Shown piece by piece: positions 57,693 through 64,000 of a stretch of DNA of 64,000 nt (its first letter is position 1; each line of letters begins with the position of its first letter). Under the pieces are notes generated by a model. That model saw nothing but the letters and a program-made list of their open reading frames with translations, was not told where the DNA came from and did no database searches. The stretch covers positions 186,001-250,000 of the forward strand of contig NZ_JAQAGY010000006.1 in the NCBI RefSeq assembly GCF_027533645.1. The letters are read 5' to 3'. Source of the DNA: Paenibacillus caseinilyticus (lineage in GTDB: Bacteria > Bacillota > Bacilli > Paenibacillales > NBRC-103111). A program made the translations under genes and the position numbers.

Positions 57693-58574
57693 TTACTCGA
57701 TGTTCTGAATCTGCTCCCGAAGCTTCTCGAGCTCCGACTTCATTTCGACCACCAAGGCGGAGAGACGGGCATCGTTCGCCTTGGAGCCGATCGTATTCAC
57801 TTCCCGGTTCATCTCCTGCACCAGGAAATCAAGCCGCCGCCCCTGGGGCTCCTCCAGCCTAAGCAGCTCCCGGAACTGGACCGAATGACTGTTCAGACGG
57901 GTGAGCTCTTCGTCAATGGAAGCCCGGTCCGCGAACAAGGCCACCTCCATAGCGAGACGGCTCTCATCCGGCGGCTGCTGCAGCAGATCGGCGATGCGCT
58001 GCTTCAGCTTCTCCGCATAATCCCGCACGACAAGCGGGGCTAGGACGGCGGCCGCGCTGCGGTGTTCTTCCAATACAGCAATCCGCTGCTCGAGCTCGCC
58101 GAGCAGGAACGCGCCTTCGCGGCGTCTCATGGCGCACAGGGCAGCAGCCGCCTCCCCGGCACAGCCGGCAAGCGCGGCCTCCGTCCCATCTTCGTCCTCC
58201 GGCACGTCGCTGCTGGCGGTAATGAGCAGCCCCGGAATCGAGAGCAGGTCACGCAGCGTCAAGGAATCCTGCAGCGACAGCCGCTCGCGAAGAAGCTCCG
58301 CCGCCGCACTGTAGCCTAGTACCAGGTCCCAATCGATATGTACATTCTGCGGGGTGCCGCCGGCCCGCTCTACCGTAACGTAGGCGTCCACGCGTCCCCG
58401 CTTCACATGCTGGCCGATCGCCGCTTTCACGGCATTCTCGTAACGTGCGAATTCTTTGGGCATCCGGACGACGATCTCGCAGTAGCGGTGGTTCACGCTC
58501 TTGAGATCGATCCCGATCCGATAACCGGCCATGGTGCATTCGGCTTGCCCGAAGCCGGTCATACTGGTAACCAT
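57693..58574 (-). CDS. yicC: YicC/YloC family endoribonuclease
   Basis: A 293-aa protein with the YicC N-domain ([40 protein letters not shown]) and the DUF1732 C-terminal part ([60 protein letters not shown]). Family members are manganese-dependent endoribonucleases active in RNA decay. ATG at 58574 is chosen by family N-terminus. It is the first gene of the yicC-remA-gmk-rpoZ group. Confidence 0.92.
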   Translation of the reverse strand: MVTSMTGFGQAECTMAGYRIGIDLKSVNHRYCEIVVRMPKEFARYENAVKAAIGQHVKRGRVDAYVTVERAGGTPQNVHIDWDLVLGYSAAAELLRERLSLQDSLTLRDLLSIPGLLITASSDVPEDEDGTEAALAGCAGEAAAALCAMRRREGAFLLGELEQRIAVLEEHRSAAAVLAPLVVRDYAEKLKQRIADLLQQPPDESRLAMEVALFADRASIDEELTRLNSHSVQFRELLRLEEPQGRRLDFLVQEMNREVNTIGSKANDARLSALVVEMKSELEKLREQIQNIE

Positions 58575-58603
58575 GGCGTTCACATCCATTACCTTATTCT
58601 AAT

Positions 58604-60535
58604 TCATTTTGGAAGTGGGGACAAGTGCCAATCCCTTCTTCCCGCCTTCTCCCATACGTACTCCGTCAGCTGGACAGTCATCTCGTAGGCGAGGAACGGC
58701 GTCATAAGATAGATCCCGTTGAAGCGGCCCATCGCCGCATCGAGCAGCTCCCTGCCGATCTGTACGCCCATCGCACGGCCCTCCTCGCCCCGCAGGCCGC
58801 TCATCCGCCGCCTGACGTCGTCCGAGAGCTGAATGCCGGGAACCTCGTTGTGCAGGTACTCGGCATTGTTGCCGGATGCGAGCGGCATGATGCCGATGAA
58901 GATCGGCACGCTGAGGTGCTTCGTCGCCTCGTACACCTGTTCGATCAGCTCCGCATTATACACCGGCTGCGTCATGATGTAGTCCGCACCGGCCTGCACC
59001 TTGCGCTCGAGGCGCTGAACCGCCTTATCGAGGTACTTGACGTTCGGATTGAACGCCGCGCCGACGATGAAATTCGCTTTTTTCTTCAGCGGTTTGCCGG
59101 AGAAAGCGACGCCCTCGTTAAGCTGCTTGATCATCCGGATGATCTCGAAGGAGGTGAGATCGTACACCGAGCTGGAACCCGGCAGGTCGCCAAAGCGTGC
59201 CGGATCCCCCGTTACGGCGAGCACGTGGTCGATCCCGAGGGCATGCAGGCCCATCATGTGGGACTGCGTCCCGATCAGATTGCGGTCCCGGCAGGCGATA
59301 TGGATCAGCGGGCGGATGCCCACCCGCTCCTGGACGATGCTGCCGAGGGCCAGATTGCTCATCCGCGTGACCGCAAGCGAGTTGTCCGCCATCGTGAGGG
59401 CGTCGACGCCCGCTCGCTTCAGCGCCTCCGTGCCTTCCATGAACTTGCCGATGTCCAGATCCTTCGGCGGATCTAGCTCGACGATGACCGTATGCCGCTC
59501 CCGTACAAGATCGACGATGGAAGGTCCGGCCGGATTACCCGCCATCCCTCCGGCGGACTCCGGAGCAGGTTCGGCCACTTGAACGGCGGCCGGCACGGCC
59601 GCAGACTCAGCGGACCGCTGCGCTGACTCCGGATTCGGCACATACCCGGCAAGCGCCGAAGCTACGGCCGCGATATGCTCCGGCGTCGTGCCGCAGCAGC
59701 CGCCGATGATGCGGGTGCCGAGATCGGCGAACCGCCGGGCCGTCTCGCCGAAATACTGGGGCGTCGCGGAGAAGGTGTAACGCCCGTCGACGTAATCGGC
59801 GAGACCCGCGTTCGGGAAGACGGAGAACGCCGGATGCGTCTCACCCGAGCCCGCCGCCCCTTCCAGGGAACGCAGCAGCCCGTTCGGACCGCTGCGGCAG
59901 TTCAGCCCGACGACGTCGGCGCCGGCCGCAAGCAGCTTCTCGAACGCGGCGCCCAGCGGTACGCCGTCTTGCGTCACGCCGGCCCCTTCCGTCGCGAACT
60001 GGCAGATCACCGGCAGATTGCTGATGCGGCGCACTTCTTTCAGCGCGATGAGCATTTCGTCGAGATCGAGGAACGACTCGAGCAGCAGCCCGTCCACCGG
60101 CGTATCGCACAGAATGGCGATCTGCTCCCGCAGATCCTCCTTGACCTTGGCGGTACGGATGCTCTTGCGCTTGCCCGCGCGGATGGAGCCGATGGCGCCG
60201 ACTACATAAGCATCCTCGCCCACCGCACGGCGCGCCAGATCGGCTCCCGCGCGGTTGATCGCTTCGACCTCGCCTTCGAGGCCGTACTTGGACAGCTTCT
60301 CCCGGTTGGCCGAGAACGTATTGGTCTCGATCAGCCGGGCGCCCGCCTCGTAGTAGCGCCGGTGCACATCCATGATGACATCGGGCTTCAGCAGATTCAA
60401 TTCTTCATATGATATGCCGATGGGAAACCCCATTTGGTACAGGTAGGTTCCCATGGCGCCGTCCCCGACCAGCACTTGGCTGCGGAGCGCCTCTCTAAGT
60501 CCCGGCTTCACACGCGGCAGCCCCCTTCTCTCCAT
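58604..60535 (-). CDS. Bifunctional homocysteine S-methyltransferase / methylenetetrahydrofolate reductase (YitJ type)
   Basis: A 643-aa fusion. Residues 1-300 form a homocysteine S-methyltransferase TIM barrel (VLVGDGAMGTYLYQMGFPIG, LIETNTFSANREKLSKYGLE) with zinc cysteines in GLNCRSGPNG and IIGGCCGTTPEHIAAVASAL. A Pro/Ala/Glu-rich linker (about 305-345) leads to an MTHFR barrel (VIVELDPPKDLDIGKFMEGT, MADNSLAVTRMSNLALGSIV, HIACRDRNLIGTQSHMMGLH, VLAVTGDPARFGDLPGSSSV). Together they reduce methylene-THF and methylate homocysteine to methionine. Such genes often have an S-box leader; none is evident in the short gap to dapF. Confidence 0.93.
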   Translation of the reverse strand: MERRGLPRVKPGLREALRSQVLVGDGAMGTYLYQMGFPIGISYEELNLLKPDVIMDVHRRYYEAGARLIETNTFSANREKLSKYGLEGEVEAINRAGADLARRAVGEDAYVVGAIGSIRAGKRKSIRTAKVKEDLREQIAILCDTPVDGLLLESFLDLDEMLIALKEVRRISNLPVICQFATEGAGVTQDGVPLGAAFEKLLAAGADVVGLNCRSGPNGLLRSLEGAAGSGETHPAFSVFPNAGLADYVDGRYTFSATPQYFGETARRFADLGTRIIGGCCGTTPEHIAAVASALAGYVPNPESAQRSAESAAVPAAVQVAEPAPESAGGMAGNPAGPSIVDLVRERHTVIVELDPPKDLDIGKFMEGTEALKRAGVDALTMADNSLAVTRMSNLALGSIVQERVGIRPLIHIACRDRNLIGTQSHMMGLHALGIDHVLAVTGDPARFGDLPGSSSVYDLTSFEIIRMIKQLNEGVAFSGKPLKKKANFIVGAAFNPNVKYLDKAVQRLERKVQAGADYIMTQPVYNAELIEQVYEATKHLSVPIFIGIMPLASGNNAEYLHNEVPGIQLSDDVRRRMSGLRGEEGRAMGVQIGRELLDAAMGRFNGIYLMTPFLAYEMTVQLTEYVWEKAGRRDWHLSPLPK

Positions 60536-60591
60536 GATGAACCAGATCCCTTGACTTCAAACGGTCCCGGAAGCTTTCCTCCCAAACAAAT

Positions 60592-61437
60592 TTAGAAGCT
60601 TCCTTCAAAAACAAATGCCGCCGGACCGGTCATATAAACACGGTTGTCCTCCCCGTTCCACTCGACGGACAGGTCCCCGCCCTTCAGCGACACGACCGCC
60701 TCACGGTCGAGTACGCCGGTGAGAACACCGGCTACGAGCGTGGCGCAGGCTCCGGTTCCGCAGGCCAGCGTAGGCCCAGCCCCCCGCTCCCATACCCGCA
60801 TATCCGCGTGGGTCCGGCTGCGGACCGTTACGAATTCCACATTCGTCTTCCGGGGGAAGAGGCTGTGGGTCTCAAGCTTCGGCCCCCATGCATACAGATC
60901 CTCGCCTGCGGCATCCTCCACGAAGATGACGCAGTGCGGGTTGCCCATGGAGACCGCGGTCAAGCGCAGTTCCCTGCCGTCTACGGTCAGGGGGTATTCC
61001 ACCACGGTCTCGGCGTCCACCGTAGTCGGGACGGAGAGGCCGTGAAGCACGGGAGGCCCCATATCCACACGCACGCCGGTTACCCGGCCCTCCTGCAGCG
61101 TCAGCTTCACCGGCTGCACGCCTGCGCCGACCGTCTCGATGGTAAGGTTCGTCCTGCCGCGCTCGACGAGCCCTTTATCATAAATATATTTGGCCGCACA
61201 GCGGATGGCATTGCCGCACTGCTCCGCTTCCGTACCGTCGGAATTGATGATGCGCATCATATAATCGGCACGCTCCGAGGGAAGAACGAAGACAAGTCCG
61301 TCCGCCCCGATGCCGAAGTGGCGGTCGCACAGCCGAGCCGCCAGGTCCGCCCCATCGTCCGGAAGCCTCTCATGGCCGCCGAGAACGATGAAGTCATTGC
61401 CCAGCCCCTGCATTTTGGTGAAATTCGTCATTTTCAT
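60592..61437 (-). CDS. dapF: Diaminopimelate epimerase
   Basis: A 281-aa cofactor-free epimerase making meso-diaminopimelate for lysine and peptidoglycan. The two active-site cysteines are in AEQCGNAIRCAAKYIYDKGL and PTLACGTGACATLVAGVLTG; FTKMQGLGNDFIVL and MGNPHCVIFVED are also typical. ATG at 61437 follows GGGAG; the long upstream frame overlaps the ATPase gene and is rejected. It stands as a single gene between yitJ-like and the P-type ATPase. Confidence 0.95.
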   Translation of the reverse strand: MKMTNFTKMQGLGNDFIVLGGHERLPDDGADLAARLCDRHFGIGADGLVFVLPSERADYMMRIINSDGTEAEQCGNAIRCAAKYIYDKGLVERGRTNLTIETVGAGVQPVKLTLQEGRVTGVRVDMGPPVLHGLSVPTTVDAETVVEYPLTVDGRELRLTAVSMGNPHCVIFVEDAAGEDLYAWGPKLETHSLFPRKTNVEFVTVRSRTHADMRVWERGAGPTLACGTGACATLVAGVLTGVLDREAVVSLKGGDLSVEWNGEDNRVYMTGPAAFVFEGSF

Positions 61438-61539
61438 CGAGAAAACTCCCGTTATTCGCATTTTACCCCATACTATAACGCACTTTGACAGGTATGCATA
61501 GCGGCTTCCGCCAAATTTTATAGGAAACAGGGGCAAAAA

Positions 61540-61580
61540 GCAAACAAACCGGGCCTCATCCGAGGTCCGGTCTGCCTGCC
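61540..61580 (-). terminator. Terminator after the P-type ATPase
   Basis: Minus strand: ACCGG-CCTC and GAGG-CCGGT pair around a short loop, followed by TTGTTTGCTTTTT. Confidence 0.7.
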
Positions 61581-61592
61581 GCCGCGCGGGGC

Positions 61593-64000
61593 TCAGCGGG
61601 TAACGGGTTTGACTCCCTTGGAGCCGGGGCCGTATACGGCGGGCTTGCGTTTGGCCGGCCTGCTCATCAGGCTGCCGAAGCCCATGAGGAAGGTCGGGAT
61701 GCCGGCGAAGCCGAGCACAAGTCCCCAATCCGCCAGTCCCAGCGGCACCGTCTTGAAGATCGGCTGGAGCTGCTCCACATAGAGGACCGGGAACATCAGC
61801 AGCAGAGAGGAGAGGACCGCAAGGACCAGCCACACATTCTGCAGCGGATTGCGGTGGAAGATGGACCGCGAGCTGCGGCAGTCGAAGACATGGATAAGCT
61901 GCGCCATGACGAGCGTTACGAAGGCGACGGTCTGGGCCTTCACCAAGGCGTTCGCGCTGTCCCCCCCCTGCTTCAGCGCAATATAGAAGGCCGCCAGCGT
62001 ACAGACGCCGATGAGGATGCCGCGAGAGACAATCTTCCAGCCGAGGCGGCGGGCGAAGATGTTCTCTTTGGCCGGCCGCGGCTTGTGCTGCATAAGATCC
62101 TTCTCCGCCTGGTCCACCCCGAGCGCCATCGCCGGCAGGCCGTCGGTCACCAGGTTGACCCACAGAATCTGGATCGGCACAAGGGGCAGCGGCAGCCCGG
62201 CCATCATCGCCAGGAACATCGTCATAATCTCCCCTACGTTCGAAGCGAGCAGATACCGGATGAACTTGCGGATGTTCTCATAGATGCCCCGTCCTTCTTC
62301 GATCGCGGAGACGATGGTCGCGAAGTTGTCGTCGCTGAGCACGAGGGCCGACGCCTCCTTCGATACGTCCGTCCCGCTGATGCCCATGGCGATGCCGATA
62401 TCGGCCGCCTTGATCGCCGGCGCGTCATTGACGCCATCCCCGGTCATCGCCACCGTGTGACCGGCACGCTGCAGCGACTTCACGATCCGAAGCTTATGCT
62501 CCGGGGATACCCGCGCGTACACGTAGACGCCCTCAATCTGCCCGTCGAGCTCTTCGTCGCTCATCGCGGCAAGCTGCTGTCCGTTGAGCGTACGGCCTTC
62601 CTGGGGCAAGATGCTCAGCTGCCTTGCGATGGCCTCCGCCGTCGTCTGGTGGTCTCCCGTAATCATGACGGTCTTGATTCCGGCCTTGCGGCACTTCAGG
62701 ATGGCCTCCCGCACCTCGCGGCGCGGCGGGTCGATCATCCCGGTCAGCCCCACGAAGACCAGCTGGGCTTCGATGGAGCGCTCGTCTTCTCCCCGCTCGC
62801 CCGCCTTCAGATCCCGGTAAGCCAAGCCCAGGACGCGCAGCGCATTCTTCGCCATCCCTTCATTGGCTGCCATCACCTTGGACTTCAGCGTCGGCGTGAA
62901 CGGAATGACCTTCTCGTCCCAGAGTACATAGGCGCACTGCTGGATGAGCAGATCCGGCGCGCCTTTGGTGCAGACCATCCGCCCGCCCTGATGCTCGACG
63001 ATGACGGACATCCGCTTGCGTTCCGAATCGAACGGCAGCTCGTGAACCCGGCGGTATAAGCCGTCCAGCGACGAATGGGTCATCCCCGCCTTGGCTCCGA
63101 GCACGACCAAAGCGCCTTCGGTCGGATCCCCTTTGATGGTCCACAAGCTTTCGGGCTCTCCATCCTTCTTCTTCTTTCCGTCTTCGCTCCGTTCTTCTTC
63201 CTGCAGCTGCGCGTTGTTGCAGAGGACCGACACTTGGAGCAGCCGGCGCAGCATCTGGTTCCTGCGCACATCCACGCTCTGGCCGCTGCGCAGAATCTCC
63301 CCGCTCGGCTCGTAGCCGTCGCCCGTCACTTCGAGCACATCGCCGCCGAGCCACAGGTGGGTCACGCTCATCTTGTTCTGGGTGAGCGTGCCGGTTTTGT
63401 CCGAGCAGATGACCGAAGCGCAGCCGAGGGTCTCCACCGACGGCAGCTTGCGCACGATCGCCTTGCGCTGGATCATCCGCTGCACGCCGAGCGCCAGCGC
63501 AATGGTCACGATCGCGGGCAGCCCTTCCGGAATGGCGGCGACAGCCAGGGACACGCCGGCCAGGAACATGCCGTACGGTTCTTGTCCATGCAGAATGCCC
63601 GCGGCCACCACAAGCACCGTGAGCCCCAAGGCCACGAAGATCAGAATTTTGCCGAGCTGCTCAAGCCGGTGCTGCAGCGGCGTCTCGGACGCATCCGTCT
63701 GCTGGATGAGGTCGGCGATTTTGCCCATCTCCGTGCTCATTCCCGTGCGCACCACGACGCCCTTGGCCGTGCCCCGGGTGAGCATCGTCCCCATGAAGCC
63801 CAGGTTGCGCTGGTCCCCCAGCGGAACCTCCTCCCCCTCCAGCGGCTCCGTATGCTTCGCCACCGGTACGGATTCGCCGGTAAGCGCCGACTCCTCGGCA
63901 TACGTGCTGAACGCTTCGATGAAGCGGATGTCCGCCGGCACCCGGTCCCCGCTCTCGAGCAGCACGATATCCCCGGGCACCAGCTCCCGGGCGGGAAGCA
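61593..64000 (-). CDS. Calcium-type P-type ATPase, N-terminus outside the window
   Basis: At least 802 residues are visible, and the frame runs open through base 64000, so the start and first transmembrane helices are missing. Actuator motif EESALTGESVPVAKH, helix 4 VSLAVAAIPEGLPAIVTIAL (PEGL, typical of Ca2+ P2A pumps), phosphorylation motif CSDKTGTLTQNKMSVTHLW, nucleotide-domain KGAPDLL, hinge TGDGVNDAPAIKAADIGIAM, and the C-terminal six-helix part (IRYLLASNVGEIMTMFLAMM, QILWVNLVTDGLPAMALGVD). It probably exports Ca2+ like Bacillus YloB, whose gene occupies this neighbourhood in Bacillus subtilis. A charged insert (EEERSEDGKKKKDGEPES) lies in the N-domain. Confidence 0.93.
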   Translation of the reverse strand, partial: LPARELVPGDIVLLESGDRVPADIRFIEAFSTYAEESALTGESVPVAKHTEPLEGEEVPLGDQRNLGFMGTMLTRGTAKGVVVRTGMSTEMGKIADLIQQTDASETPLQHRLEQLGKILIFVALGLTVLVVAAGILHGQEPYGMFLAGVSLAVAAIPEGLPAIVTIALALGVQRMIQRKAIVRKLPSVETLGCASVICSDKTGTLTQNKMSVTHLWLGGDVLEVTGDGYEPSGEILRSGQSVDVRRNQMLRRLLQVSVLCNNAQLQEEERSEDGKKKKDGEPESLWTIKGDPTEGALVVLGAKAGMTHSSLDGLYRRVHELPFDSERKRMSVIVEHQGGRMVCTKGAPDLLIQQCAYVLWDEKVIPFTPTLKSKVMAANEGMAKNALRVLGLAYRDLKAGERGEDERSIEAQLVFVGLTGMIDPPRREVREAILKCRKAGIKTVMITGDHQTTAEAIARQLSILPQEGRTLNGQQLAAMSDEELDGQIEGVYVYARVSPEHKLRIVKSLQRAGHTVAMTGDGVNDAPAIKAADIGIAMGISGTDVSKEASALVLSDDNFATIVSAIEEGRGIYENIRKFIRYLLASNVGEIMTMFLAMMAGLPLPLVPIQILWVNLVTDGLPAMALGVDQAEKDLMQHKPRPAKENIFARRLGWKIVSRGILIGVCTLAAFYIALKQGGDSANALVKAQTVAFVTLVMAQLIHVFDCRSSRSIFHRNPLQNVWLVLAVLSSLLLMFPVLYVEQLQPIFKTVPLGLADWGLVLGFAGIPTFLMGFGSLMSRPAKRKPAVYGPGSKGVKPVTR

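Overview
The window looks like a chromosome segment of a Gram-positive, endospore-forming member of the Paenibacillaceae, most likely Paenibacillus. Evidence is the gene order yicC-remA-gmk-rpoZ-coaBC-priA-def-fmt-rsmB-rlmN-prpC-prkC-rsgA-rpe-spoVM, divergent rpmB and yloU, yloV-degV-recG, the sporulation genes spoVM and spoVIF, GGAGG-type ribosome binding sites, frequent GTG/TTG starts and GC-rich core genes. No rRNA, convincing tRNA or CRISPR array was seen.

Region 1 (about 1-16.6 kb) is accessory DNA. A leftward early-phage operon runs from a Cro-like regulator (11.4 kb) through an excisionase-like protein, XRE regulator, O-like initiator, G39P-type helicase loader, DnaB helicase, ArpU-type regulator and a phage-borne DnaN clamp to small unknown genes, ending in a gene broken by an in-frame TAA. 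The opposite strand carries a CI-like repressor, an ImmA/IrrE-type metalloprotease and a tyrosine integrase. Seven 22-bp dyad iterons lie inside the initiator gene and probably mark the replication origin. Next to the integrase is a two-gene cargo operon, a nucleotidyltransferase-fold protein plus a 359-aa unknown protein, which is the best candidate here for an undescribed defence or toxin-antitoxin system. No virion genes are visible, and the left end of the element was not found.

Region 2 (16.3-18.4 kb) is a junction zone. It has short direct repeats spaced by about one helical turn, a duplicated 41-bp terminator, an orphan 166-aa gene, a Nudix gene that has lost its Nudix box, and two long dyad elements placed after genes much as attC sites follow cassette genes. 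A 59-aa membrane protein is intact here.

Region 3 (18.5-35.9 kb) is core but lineage-specific: YitT-family protein, alpha/beta hydrolase, secreted GH43 enzyme with an AbfB domain and a cre-like site, GYF-RDD membrane protein, a yjfLMC-like operon (DUF350, lipoprotein, glutathionylspermidine-synthase-like), uronate isomerase with a LacI-type operator, an SOS-type Y-family polymerase with LexA boxes, a beta-helix protein, a TetR/metallo-beta-lactamase pair and spoVIF.

Region 4 (35.9-64 kb) is the conserved housekeeping block, nearly all leftward with many start/stop overlaps: DNA repair and restart (recG, priA), translation maturation (def, fmt, rsmB, rlmN, rsgA, rpmB), the PrkC/PrpC signalling pair, coenzyme A, nucleotide, one-carbon and lysine/peptidoglycan metabolism, and a truncated Ca2+-type P-ATPase at the right edge. 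Two intergenic stretches (23.77-23.91 kb and 48.84-49.03 kb) fold into dense stems and may be unannotated structured RNAs.
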